From NCBI RefSeq assembly GCF_945859705.1, contig NC_079134.1, positions 36,966,576-37,030,575 of the forward strand: a stretch of DNA of 64,000 bases. Direction: 5' to 3'. This stretch comes from Episyrphus balteatus (Eukaryota; Arthropoda; Insecta; Diptera; Syrphidae). A program made the position numbers and the translations under genes. This document shows positions 49,539 to 59,312 of this stretch, one piece after another (the stretch's first letter is position 1; every line of letters begins with the position of its first letter). The notes under the pieces were generated by a model, which ran no database searches, was not told the DNA's origin, and saw only the letters and a list, made by a program, of their open reading frames with translations.

Positions 49539-50525
49539 GGTGCGTTCTTTTTCTAACAATAGTCAACGATCGTTGTTATGTCAAAAATTATTGTTGAAGT
49601 GCCATTGTTAGAAATCGTTGGATTTTTTACAAATCATTTAGGAACGATTTATTGTGTGTTTTTTATTACCACCGGTCTTAACTGGACAAAAAAAACGCAG
49701 TCGGGGCTAAGGAATTTACATGTTAAATGCAACAACACTTAAGCCCCTTGGGCTTAGCTGTTAAGCCCGGAGAATTGTTTGGGCTTAACTTTTTCAACAG
49801 ATTTAAATCTGTGCTACCAACTCAACTTGTTCGTAAATTGTTTAGAATTTGTTTAAAAACATCAAAACTGATGTTTGGAAGGACAATTATTATTTTAAAT
49901 ATTTATTTAATAGTTAATTGAACTTTTTTTTTCAAAAACACATAAGAAACCCCAAAAGCGAAAATTATAACAACTTTATATTTTGTTTGTGTCAGCTGAT
50001 TTCGGAACATTTAATATGCAGTGCTGCCAATTTTTCTCGCTAAGCCCCGAGGCGTTTTTTTTGTCCAGTTAAGCCCGGTGGTAATAAAAAACACACCTAT
50101 TGTTAGAGATTGTTAGACTGTCAAACCACCAGCTAAATTTCTTTTGAGAATACTTTTATTTCCATTATTATAACAAAAAAAATTGTTTTTTATTCACAAT
50201 AAATTATCTTTCATCAAAAAATTACAAAACTCTCTTTTTATTTTCATTTTTTCCGCTTATTTCCAAAAGAAAAAAAATCTTTGAGTTTGTTTTGTAAACA
50301 AAACATACACTTTGACACATCAACAATCTCATGAATGTTCAACTCATATCATGGAGGTGAGTTGGAAATAGTTACGATTTGTAACTATTTGACACTTGAA
50401 AACGAGTTTAGGAACGATGTTCACCTGTCAAATAGTTACAAATCGTAACTATTTTGTAGTTTAGGAACTACAAAAGTTAACGATAGTTAACAATAGTTAA
50501 CTATTGTTAGAAAAAGAACGCACCT
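49539..50525. mobile_element. Nested TIR element 'B' (AGGTGCGTTC ends), 3-bp TSD
   Basis: The ends AGGTGCGTTCTTTTTCTAAC and its inverse are flanked by CTG (49536-49538 and 50526-50528). Subterminal words AACAATAGTCAACGATCGTT (left) and GTTAACTATTGTTAGAAAAA (right) are palindrome-rich. It sits inside element A and itself contains an inner A copy at about 49652-50098. The 3-bp duplication is compatible with PIF/Harbinger-type mobilisation. Confidence 0.8.
49652..50098. mobile_element. Inner copy of element 'A' inside element 'B'
   Basis: It runs from GTGTGTTTTTTATTACCACC (first two bases altered relative to the outer copy) to GGTGGTAATAAAAAACACAC at 50098. It carries the same modules as the outer A: CTTAACTGGACAAAA, GCAGTCGGGGCTAAG and GGGCTTAACTTTTTCAACAG. 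It is a 447-bp non-autonomous element. ATT flanks both sides if the left end is taken at 49654. Confidence 0.75.
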
Positions 50526-51254
50526 CTGGGCTTAACTTTTTGAACAGTTTTAAATCTGTGCTACCAAACTATTTTTTTCAAAAATTGTTTAGAATTTGTT
50601 TAAAAACGTGAAAACTCACTTTTGGAATGACAAAATGTATTTAACTAGTTTTAGTAGCATACATTTTTGTGTCTCTTTGTAAAACATACAAGAAAAACCC
50701 GAAAGCGAAAAAATGACAACTCTAAATTTTTGTTGTGTCTGCTGTTTTCGGAACATTCAATATGCAGTGCTGCCAAGATTTCAGGTTAAGCCCCGAGGCG
50801 TTTTTTTTGTCCAGTTAAGACCGGTGGTAATAAAAAACACACCTAATGTGTTTAACTCAAGAGATGCAGTAAATTTGTTTTATATATGTTTCTTTTTTTT
50901 TAGAAAAGGAATGGAAGAAGCAAATATTAGAGAAAAAATAATGCTAAATTCAAGATAAGATGGTCCATGTTTATAATTTATTAGATTCAGTTTGGATTCA
51001 AGCAAATTTTTAATTCGGAAATGTGTACAACATACACAAATATCGGATGGAAAATTAGAAAGCATTCAAAGGCTTTTTTCGTCAATTTTCAAGTTTATTT
51101 GTCCTCAACCAACAATCTTCTCTACCCAACTAACAATTTCCCTACTAAAATGATCTTGAAAAGATTCTGGTAATGATTAATTTCATACCTTTAGAACTCG
51201 TAATGTCGTATAAGACTCATAAGAACCAAAACAGCGAACTTTTTTCACTCCTAC

Positions 51255-51857
51255 ACGGAGAAAAAAGACCACATAAAATTAAGCGGATCCTACCTTAAAT
51301 TAAGCGGATTCCTGCATGCCCGACAAACAATTTTGGTTCTATAAAGCTTTACACATGCAATTGTTGCTTCTGTAAAGCATTATAGAAGCAAAATTGTTAG
51401 TAGGGTGGTTTTTTAGGCCAGTGAATTACCATTCATCGTGCTATTTCACTGTTAAAAATAAGTATGATAAACTGCAACTAAAGCTTAAGGCTAGGCGCAC
51501 ACATGCGATTTTAGTCGCGCGATTATTCAGTCGCAAAAATGGATCACAAGGATTTCAATGCTTGTGAACACACATGCTTCGATTAAAAATTTGAAAATTG
51601 TGTCTACAGTCATTGACATTGTTGTCATCTAATTTGCGACTGAATAATCGCGCGATCAAAATCGCATGTGTGCGCCTGGCCTAAGTGGACTATAATTTTA
51701 AAATTTTTTTGTCGGTTTTTTAAAATGAAAATTCACATTAAATTTAACTGAGTTTAAGTGGAATCACTTTATTTTAAGCGGATATCACCTTATTTTAAGG
51801 TGGTGAAATTCAATGTGCGCATCATCTTATTTTAAGGTGCCCTTTTTTTTCTCCATG
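51255..51857. mobile_element. CACGGAGAAAAA-ended element, TA target site
   Basis: The left end CACGGAGAAAAAAGACCACA and the inverted right end CATGGAGAAAAAAAAGGGCA are flanked by TA. Repeated (A/T)TTAAG(C/G)GG-type words line both arms. Interrupted by the MITE at 51489-51681. A larger relative is at 53226-54320. Confidence 0.65.
51489..51681. mobile_element. 193-bp MITE with TAA target, GGC(T/C)AGGCGCACAC ends
   Basis: The TIRs are nearly 50 bp with about four mismatches: GGCTAGGCGCACACATGCGA on the left, and GGCCAGGCGCACACATGCGA inverted on the right. They include AATCGCGCGAT-like words. TAA flanks both sides (51486-51488 and 51682-51684). Fits PIF/Harbinger-type MITEs. High arm identity suggests recent activity. 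Nested in 51255-51857. Confidence 0.85.
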
Positions 51858-51949
51858 TATTGAACTACAAAAAATAATCATTTTTATCAAAAAACAAAAC
51901 CTACTTTTTGGAATTCGGAAGTCGGTAAATAGTAGAATAAAGCGGTACT

Positions 51950-52390
51950 ATGAGTTCAAAAGGCGACGACGCAACGCGTTCCAACACAAAAACTTCTGAC
52001 ATATGCCTTTTGATTCAATTTTCTGATAGTCTTTTGGAGTTGAGCTTTATTCTCTTTGAGTTTTTCTTCTTGGCTTCAAACAAACCCGTAAGTAAACAAA
52101 TGCACTTCACATTGACCCGAAACATCACATCCTTGAGCTGGGTTCTGTGTCAAAATCCCTTAATACGCCGATCCATCCCTCTAGCTTGGAGTCGAAAACT
52201 TTACTTGCCATGCGCTTCACATGACCTAGCTACCTCAGACCTCCAATCACCATTAAGGCAAACGGGACGAAAATCGTCCAAAGAACTTTTCTCTTGAAAC
52301 GATCCGAGAAGTTCCGCCTTCGTCAAATTCCATGGCTCTGCGCCTAACACCATTGAAATAATTAGAATCTTGTATAGGAACACACCTTAG
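51950..52390 (-). pseudogene. 3' part of a non-LTR retrotransposon ORF, frameshifted
   Basis: Minus-strand frames read VLGAEPWNLTKAELLGSFQE, then FRPVCLNGDWRSEVARS, and in a shifted frame LGHVKRMASKVFDSKLEGW. These follow the order of the LINE C-terminal tail 'GAETWTLTK.DE.LL..FERK.LR.I.GPVC.NG.WR ... LGHV.RM....VFDS..EG'. Frameshifts and stops show it is dead. It is oriented opposite to the endonuclease piece at 52600-52882. Confidence 0.65.
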
Positions 52391-52599
52391 TTGTTCTAGA
52401 GAGGACTTTGTGGGTCAATTGACTTCCCAGGCCAAAGAAGCACTGGTTTCCCCGTTTGTTTTCAGGACCCTGACCCTCCAGGCTGGGGACTTCTGACTTC
52501 AGGGTAAGTGCCCGTCCAGGAGTAGAATGTAGTTTCAGAACGACGATAAGCCTAGGATACTACATATGTGCTGCGGAACAACTAAAGGAGGCCGCAGAC

Positions 52600-52882
52600 C
52601 GTTGGAAGGCCATCCAAGAAGTGCGATGGGGGAAGAGGCCAAGCAAAAGAAAGTTAAAAGACCACGAAATACATATATGCTACTGCAACTGCTACCAGGA
52701 ACAGCGCATATTTGGATGCGGATTTGTAGCAAGAGGCAGTCTCATACGGAACGTTCTGAACTTCAATTGCATCAACGAGCACCTCACCACGATCCACACC
52801 AAGGCTAAATTCGCCAACATAGGGACTGATTTGCACCTACGAGCTCCACGAAAAAACCTACGAGCAAATTTTAAGGGTTGAC
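52600..52882 (+). pseudogene. Endonuclease-domain scrap of a non-LTR retrotransposon
   Basis: Plus-strand residues IFGCGFVARGSLIRNVLNF, INEHLTTIHTKAKFANIGTD and HLRAPRKN match the APE-type endonuclease pattern 'GTGF.V......V..F.PINER...L..K.KF.N......HAPTE' of LINEs. It lacks the catalytic start and ends at a stop near 52880. Probably 5' ORF2 debris. Confidence 0.6.
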
Positions 52883-53104
52883 ATTATCATTGAATTGAAG
52901 AGTAAGAAAAAGAATGTGTCTTTGGCACATTTGGAAAGCATCGGGGTAGAAACTTTATCCTTTGCTTATTCTTTGCTTGAATTTGGGTGCACTTCTATTC
53001 CCTTCGTGGTGTGACTTTTGATCTGTACTTTACTGGTACTTCGACCAGTTTTGAATGCAATTTAATGAATGTAAATAAAAAAGCTGTACTTAATCAATAG
53101 TCCC

Positions 53105-53180
53105 TCTGTGGCGCGATGATTAGTGCGATAGACTATGACGCACGAGTTCTGGGGTTCGAGTTCCAGTCTTTACCATATAA
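53105..53180 (+). mobile_element. tRNA-derived SINE head
   Basis: An A-box-like TGGCGCGATGATTAGTGCG (near 53109) and a B-box-like GGGGTTCGAGTTCCAG (near 53152) are spaced about 40 bp, as in a tRNA gene. No proper acceptor stem or anticodon stem can be drawn, and it is followed by ACCATATAAAGTAAAAAAC. A SINE rather than a functional tRNA. Confidence 0.5.
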
Positions 53181-53225
53181 AGTAAAAAACAAAAGATTTG
53201 TTAAAGGATACTGACTCTGGCATAT

Positions 53226-54320
53226 CACGGAGAAAAAATAAGGTATGAACCACCTTATTTCTGGTATATTTAACTTTAATGTAAAGTTTAAATAGGGATG
53301 ACTCCCCAATAAAATGGAATTTACCTTACTTTTCTAGTAAATTTATAGCTTATGATTAACTTTACAGTAAAGCCTTTTTTTGTATGAATTTCTAATAGAA
53401 ATTACTAGAAAGTTAGGTACATATTTAACCTTACTATAAGGCTGAAAATACTGATTTTTAAAGTAAACTGAACTTCTCTATGGAAGGTATATAATTTAGT
53501 TACAGATTGGATCAAGTAAAGTCAATTTCATTTTTATTGATGACATTTTCTAAATAAAATTGTATGCATTTATCTTACAAAAACTAAAATAAAAAAGTTG
53601 ATTTTTGTAATTATTGAAAAGCATAACTAGGTAACACGTACTTAATCCTCAAAGCTATTTAGAAGTAAGTAACGTATGACCCTGTTATGTTTTTCAATAA
53701 TTACAAAAATCACCTTTTTTTATTTTAATTAATTTCTGTAAGATAAATGCATACAATTTTATTTAGGCAGATATCATCAATAAAAATTAAATTGACTTTA
53801 TTTGATCTAATAGTTTGCGAATTCTTTATGAATTAATGTAATTATCCCGCACTCGTCACCTAAAAGTTTTGACAAAAAATAAAAATCAAACACAAATGGA
53901 GAAAAAATGGCGCACTTTTCAATGACAGCTTTAAGAGTTTTTTCTATGTATCGAGGGTACTGATCTCTATTGGGGAAATTTCCTAGAATTCAGTATTATT
54001 ATTACTTTAGTGTAAGGTAAAATTTATTCATAGAATAGTTAAATTTGTAAAATATGTTTTACTAGAATCTTAAAGTGAAAAGATTCATACACTTTTTTGG
54101 TTGAAGGTATATTTGACTCTACGTAAAGAAAATATTGCTACTCGTAAGGTATATACTACTATAATTTGTTCACCATAACTTTCTTGTAAAAATTACTTTA
54201 CGGATCCAAGAAATAATGTTCAATACGTAAGGTAAATTTTACTTAAAATCTAGGGCTTTTTACTTTAATTACCTTACTAGTCATATGGAGTATAAAATAC
54301 TAGATTCATTTTTCTCCATG
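53226..54320. mobile_element. 1.1-kb CACGGAGAAAAA-ended foldback element
   Basis: The ends are CACGGAGAAAAAATAAGG and, inverted, CATGGAGAAAAATGAATC. A second inverted repeat with about 150-bp arms (about 53505-53815) pairs AAAATTGTATGCATTTATCT and TTTTTGTAATTATTGAAAA with their complements. Non-coding. Shares its terminal motif with 51255-51857. Confidence 0.65.
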
Positions 54321-54696
54321 TAGTCATGAAAAAGTGCATAGTTTAGGTCCCTTTAATTCAAACAAAAGAACGGCTAAGATTTGCCAGTAACTAGGCCTCC
54401 TTCATGGGATATCGCACGTATGAGATGTTGTGTCACAAAATAAACTATCAAAAGACTTACATATGTAACCCAGCGTTACCGTTGAAAATTTTTGAAAGGT
54501 CGCTAAAAAAGTCGCTTTCAGAAAAAAAGTAGCTATTTGACAAAAAAAAAGTCGCTAAACCGTTTTCATATATTTTTACATAGAAAAATAAACACAAGTT
54601 GTCTTGAAACAAAGTTTTTATTAACAACAAAAAAATATCAAAATTATAAACTAAAAAAAATAGTCTTCATTTTAGGAACTTAAATTTAGTTGGAAG

Positions 54697-55017
54697 CTAC
54701 GCTTGGCCCGTAACATTTGAAGTTTGAACATTTAATTTGAACAAGAATAAAAGATTACCTAAATGAAAAAAGGCTTTCAAACTTTCCAACATATTTTTCC
54801 CTTTCCAATTCCATTGAAAAATTCCCTCTTTTTTTCGGCTATACGCATAAAAAGGTAATATCTTCTGAGCACATGTTTTGACAATTTCTCGACCAATGTC
54901 AGTTTGAAGAATAGTGACAGCTACCGTTATTTTTAATTGTTTTAAACATTGACCTATTATATATGGACTGCTAGTTGATTCTCGTTTCCATACAAAATTT
55001 TTGAAAATGTGGTTCAA
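54697..55017 (-). other. Unidentified peptide frame inside the hAT element
   Basis: A 106-codon minus-strand frame has balanced composition, for example SSPYIIGQCLKQLKI, CAQKILPFYAYSRKKEG and IFQWNWKGKNMLESLKAFFH, then a hydrophobic GNLLFLFKL stretch. The Cys, Trp and Lys-Gly content is not what AT-rich noise gives, so it may be another captured exon. I could not assign it to a protein. It begins just downstream of the subterminal GTCGCT repeats and is transcribed toward the left TIR. Confidence 0.4.
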
Positions 55018-55382
55018 TGATTACTAGCGCCTGTGGAAGAAAGTGGTAAATAGAACTCAGTTAGCGTAGCGACATCTTCCGTCAGATGGCTTGAACTACC
55101 ATTTTTGTACATAGAAACTATGGCCATCTACATATTTTTGTTATAAAAATGAGTAGCACCTGTCTTTTTTGAAGTCTACTTTTTGACGTTTTGGAAGAAA
55201 AGAATTCTTTCAGAAAAAAAAAGTATTTTAAAATGTTTGTTCGAAATAAAATATCGAGGTAAAATAATTGAATCGTGTTGGAAAATGTTTTTTATTTCAA
55301 TTTATTATTAATCGAAATTATTAAAAAAAATTAAATGTTCCTTTTTCAATAATTTTCATTTTGTTTTTTTTTTTTTTTTCAG

Positions 55383-56494
55383 ATGCAATCGTGGAATCGT
55401 TTTGGATGGAAGGACGTCAAAATGCCCTCGCCCGAACAGCCAAAAAGTTTTTGTGGTGTGGAGCCTGAAGCGAAAATCGGAACTAATCATCAATTATCTT
55501 GGGTTCGGTGGTTGGCGATGGTTGTGTTATTCCACAGAAGACGAATATAGAGAAAGTTCTTGTTAAAAAAGCTCATGGGGAAAATGGTAAGTTATTAAAA
55601 AAGTATTTATGATGAATTGAATCATCCATTTAGTTTTTACACAGATGAAACAGAAAAAATCGGAGACAAAGCTTACATCCTCAACAACGACACAGAAGAG
55701 CTCTTCGCATCCGATTCAGAAGATGAATTACCAACGCAATCGACAAAAACAGAAATTCCAAAAATGATGAGACTATCACATCTAATCAATGCGGACGAAA
55801 GCGATTACAATTCAACAACCAGTGACGAAGATGATGATTCACACCAAGGCTCTCCAATACCTGATGATGCAAATAGTAATCACCTTGTACCAATAGAAAC
55901 TATATTCCTGCTAATCATAGCGTGGCTCCTTCCTTGCATGCACCTCATCTACAGTATTTTTATCCGAAGTCTTGGACTCTTTGGTTCGTGGAAATCAACT
56001 CATCTCGCTATGCCTACAATGTCTTTAAAGGAAGTAAATTTCAATATCGTCAAAGCAGTATTCAGTTTAGATCCAATTAAAGAGGCAACAACAACAAATG
56101 TCTTAAGTGCCAACAATCAGGTATTGGGTCGCTTGGGTATGGTTGTTTCAAATAATATAAAAAGCGATGATTCTATGTTGGATTGTTTGAAGGCAATTCA
56201 GGTAAGTCGTGTGTGAAGTTTTTGTATTCTTAAAAAAAGATTTTGACCTTTTTTTCTTTTTATTGCTTTTAAAACTTTTAGGAATACTGTGAAGAACAAC
56301 CAGCTCTGAGAGCCAAGGTTGCCCAGATTATTCATTATCTCTATGATAAGGAATTTGTGTCTGAAGAAGCTATCCGCATGTGGCACAATGAGTTGGATGA
56401 TGATTCAGAGTGGTTGAAAGCACCATTGCAGAAACTCATAGAATGGCTAGGTCAATCCAGCGAAGGCAGCAGTGAAGAAGAAAACGACGATTAA
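55383..56494 (+). pseudogene. eIF2Bepsilon: Captured 3' half of eIF2B epsilon, frameshifted
   Basis: eIF2B epsilon is the catalytic subunit of the exchange factor that reloads eIF2 with GTP. Three exons remain. 55383-55586 follows a poly-T/CAG acceptor and encodes left-handed beta-helix repeats (AIVESFWME, DVKM, EAKIGTN, then SVVGDGCVIPQKTNIEKVLV) split over at least three frames. 55645-56201 encodes the acidic linker (DSEDELPTQS, NADESDYNSTTSDEDDD, PIPDDAN). It then has an extra segment of about 80 bp, then SEVLDSLVR, EINSSRYAYN (a two-base loss follows) and SLKEVNFNIVKAVF. 56282-56494 is intact and encodes the W2/HEAT tail EYCEEQPALRAKVAQIIHYL ... IEWLGQSSEG, ending in an acidic tail and stop. 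Introns 55587-55644 and 56202-56281 keep GTAAG and AG ends. AATAAA at 56531 may be its poly(A) signal. The N-terminal nucleotidyltransferase-like domain is absent, so no functional product is expected. Confidence 0.85.
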
Positions 56495-56642
56495 ATACTT
56501 TTTCTTTTCTTCTTAACTTAATGATTCTTCAATAAAAAAAAACTTTAAAAAACTGCCTCTTTGGGGATAGAAAAAAAATATGTTTAATTCAATAGAAAAT
56601 TTGAATATACAACAAAAGTAAAATTAAATAGATTTTGGTTAG

Positions 56643-57943
56643 TTAAAGTAAAGTTAAAGTCAAAGTTGCATTGTGCTGCTGCACATTTATGCTCGGTGAC
56701 ATAGCCAATTGACCAGTGCCAAGTCGAATATGGTGTAAATGGATTTGAACGTGTTTTTGAAACACTTCAACATTATCGCTATCCAACAGACCAGCTTTCA
56801 CCTCTCCGGACGATGAAGAAGATGATGCAGCTGCTGCTGCATTTTTAATTTCTGCTTCTGAATTCATTTCTTTCAGTCGATTTAGTTTAGATTTCTTTAT
56901 AGCAATTGCTCGCTTCAATCGAACAATGGTCTCTAATAGCTTCACTAGGAAGCCACCGATAGTATCACGTTCAATAACTGGATTCTTGAACGGACTGTCG
57001 TATTGCTGTTGGCCCAACAATGGATCACTGCGATTCAAAGAGTTTCGACTTCTTGTGGGAGTGTGTATGAGATTGCCATTTAGATAACGTGGTCGGAAGT
57101 CTTGCATGAGGCTGGTCAACGGCAACATTTCAAAGAAGTTATCTGATACAATTTCAAAGTTGGGGATTGAGTGAGTGCTTAAGCCGAGCCGTTGCGATTA
57201 AAAGACACCCGATAAGTAGAGCTGAGGGAGTCGAATGCATCAACGCTACCACTACATCTTGAGGTACACGCAGACGAGCTGTTACTTTTGTACATTCGCA
57301 CCTTTTGCCATTCGGGGCGTGTAAGTTGTCTTGTTTTCAGATTTGCAAACGATTCGTTAAGACAAATCTGGAAATCGTTCTCACCTTGAAAAAGAGGCTT
57401 ATCTACAAATGAGTAGAACCATTCGAATATAACCCATTTTTGGGCTTTGGGTAGCTTAAGCAAATTTCGTAAACGTAAACCGATTTGTTGTTCCATAAGC
57501 TTGTCGGCTGGTATCAGTGCATTTCGTGATGTTGATGCTGTCGGGGACGAAAAGTATTTGCTAGGAGAACGTTTTTCGGGAGGTGTTTGTTGCTTTTCTT
57601 CGTAACGCACATAACGTGTACCGCCGATTGTTTTTCTCTTTTTTAAAACTTTTGATGGAGTTTTAACTGGTGTGCTTGGTTGTTTTTGTGGTATGGTAAT
57701 TTTGCGAGGCGATTGCTTAACACCAAGAGCTTTGTTATCATTTACCAGTTCATCGTCAAAGAATAGACGATTACGTTTTCGTACGCGAACGGGCATTCCA
57801 CGAGCATTTAACATTTGAATTGGTTGTGAGGTTTGAGGTTTTGGAGGTGGCAAGGTACCGACACGATGTAGACCAAGTGTAGCTGGACTAAAGGCGGGCG
57901 GTTCAATGTGCTCATCGTCAGACATTGATGATTTAATCCGTAT
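56643..57943 (-). pseudogene. mip130: Captured LIN9/Mip130 gene with internal deletions
   Basis: LIN9 is the core scaffold of the MuvB/DREAM complex controlling cell-cycle genes. The minus strand from MSDDEHIE (57925) runs through a basic region (RKRNRLFFDDELVNDN), RKTIGGTRYVRYEEK and the DIRP domain (LLKLPKAQKWVIFEWFYSFV, then NDFQICLNESFANLKTRQLT, then RPEWQKVR at about 57300). It then jumps, without the expected connecting region, to TARLRVPQD in one frame and GSVDAFDSLSSTYRVSFNRN in another. One more base shift near 57180 leads to STHSIPNFEIVSDNFFEMLP, then HTPTRS, DPLLGQ, GGFLVKLLETIVRLKRAIAI, LKEMNSEAE and FQKHVQIHLHHIRLGTGQL. The segment between EMNSEAE and FQKHVQ is strongly shortened. 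Two frameshifts and two deletions make it nonfunctional. Its 3' end faces that of eIF2B epsilon, 149 bp apart. Confidence 0.8.
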
Positions 57944-58531
57944 TATTACCAATTTATTGGGATCTTTCATTTTATTCCAAAGAAATTCAAGAAATTTCTC
58001 TCCAAGGATATTCTAAGAAAAGAAAAAAGTTATATTTCTTTCTAACATTTCAGAGTATGGAACTTACCTTAAAACTACAAGAATAAAATACTAAAAATCG
58101 TACATGATGCGTGTTATGACTCCAGAGCATGAGAAAGTGTTTTGAGGATTTTATCACCTTCATCTCCAATTAGTTCTTTCTTTGGATTGAATTGATCAAA
58201 GAATGAATACATCTTTTCCATACACATATCAAAAGTATGGGCGGTTGGATGGGTCACGAGTTTCTTGTGGCTTCGTTGTTGTGGTTCTTGTTGCATCTTC
58301 CATTTTAAACATTTCCTCGTCAATATCTTCATCATCATCCATGTCGTCTTCGTTTTCTTCCTCAAATTCAGCTTCTTCAATTTCACTTCGTGGTGCATTC
58401 ACATCAAGAATGAGCAGTTTTTGAACCAACACCTGTATCAGGTGTTCGGTTAGAGCTGGTTGGTATTCCATTAGCCACAACACATTGTGTATATATCCAG
58501 CCACAACATGAGCAGGTTTCATTTTGCCCAA
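57944..58531 (-). pseudogene. Tif-IA: Captured middle part of RRN3/TIF-IA, fused to LIN9
   Basis: RRN3 is the RNA polymerase I initiation factor that links growth signals to rRNA synthesis. The minus-strand exon 58531-58068 encodes AHVVAGYIHNVLWLMEYQPA, then LVQKLLILDVNAPRSEIEEA, a long acidic run and MFKMEDATR. After a frame change it reads VTHPTAHTFDMCMEKMYSFF, and after another it ends THHVRFLVFYSCSFK. A 55-bp intron (58067-58013, GTAAGT...TTAG) leads to an exon reading NILGEKFLEFLWNKMKDPNK, then LVIIR. This runs straight into the LIN9 start in one open frame. The order follows human and fly RRN3 (KLLKLDVNASRQGIEDAE, VHPVAERLD, THASCHVQFFMFYLCSFK, EHLWKKLQDPSNPAIIR). The N-terminal part and the C-terminal half are absent. 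Confidence 0.8.
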
Positions 58532-58539
58532 GGTTATTT

Positions 58540-58840
58540 TTGATGTTCCAATGATGTCCTCCTGGCATTGCCATCAAGAGTAACTTGCTGCAGCCGATGA
58601 TCCAAGATGAGTACAACGACTATTCCTGCTCCTGGAATACCAGATGAATTGATGTCTCATCGTTTCACGTTTGATGTAAAACTCATCCCGTAATTCGGGT
58701 GTGGCTTATTCTGCATATTCGGTTTGGAGTTCTGCTGCCTTTGGAGAGTCCGATTTTCTTTTGAGAGATTTAGAGGGTTCCTATTGAGTTGCTGCTGGTA
58801 AAACTGATTTGATTGTCCATTTTTGTTAAATTGTTTTCTG
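58540..58840 (-). pseudogene. Unidentified coding-like fragment upstream of RRN3 piece
   Basis: Minus-strand frames here have gene-like composition: SLKRKSDSPKAAELQTEYAE, then a stop, ATPELRDEFYIKRETMRHQF in the same frame, and in another frame GIPGAGIVVVLILDHRLQQV and TLDGNARRTSLEHQK. They do not match the expected RRN3 sequence before AHVVAGY. They may derive from yet another captured gene or a diverged RRN3 N-terminal region. Identity unknown. Confidence 0.4.
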
Positions 58841-58849
58841 AAATGAAAG

Positions 58850-59312
58850 AATAGAATAAAAATTTAAATTATAAAACTTGGAATAAAACTCTGAAAAGAA
58901 TATATTAATATATTTTTATTTTTTGTTACCTTTTTATTCTTGGGAAACAAAATTCCTTTGACAATTTCTGCAAATAATTAAATTCTTGTTTTTTTTTTTG
59001 ACAAGCAAAAGTCACAAAACTAGATGTCAAATTACTATTTCCCGCTGCCCTACCAAGCGGCGCCACCATAGCTTGAACCTGGTCCTGGCAGTCCATATAT
59101 AATAGGTCAATGGTTTTAAATATCCGACGAAAAAAATTTGTTATTTTTCTATTTGTAATTTTTTCGAATCACATTTTATAAATTAAAAAAAAAACAAAAC
59201 AAATTTCCTGTTTACTGCTATTGAAATATTAAAATTAAAGGCCGACCTGACAGATTGGTGCTTATTTTTGACAAACAAATTTTGACAACGTTTTAAAGAT
59301 ATTACCTATAAG
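58850..59312. other. Interior of hAT element, no identified content
   Basis: AT-rich sequence with one GC-richer patch, CCCGCTGCCCTACCAAGCGG, near 59041. No frame could be matched to a protein. Possibly a captured promoter or intron. Confidence 0.4.

Larger units (their letters stand above)
49408..50844. mobile_element. Outer TIR element 'A' (AGGTGTG ends), hosts nested insertions
   Basis: The left end AGGTGTGTTTTTTATTACCA and the inverted right end finishing at 50844 are flanked by AAT (49405-49407 and 50845-50847). Inside each end lie CCGGGCTTAACTGGACAAA and GCAGTCGGGGCTAAG modules. Element B (49539-50525) is inserted within it, and a second A copy lies inside B. Removing B and one CTG restores a continuous A sequence similar to the inner A. 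Non-coding. Confidence 0.8.

Noticed and set aside
53105..53180. Functional tRNA gene
   Set aside because: A and B boxes are present but no cloverleaf or anticodon stem can be formed. SINE-like instead.
55617..56216. A 199-codon frame read as an intact novel protein
   Set aside because: Its middle (IETIFLLIIAWLLPCMHLI) is inserted or out-of-frame sequence. The true match to eIF2B epsilon switches frames and crosses introns.
57179..57970. A 263-codon frame as a complete LIN9 gene
   Set aside because: It begins inside RRN3 sequence, breaks after the DIRP domain and lacks the connecting region, so it is a chimeric fragment.
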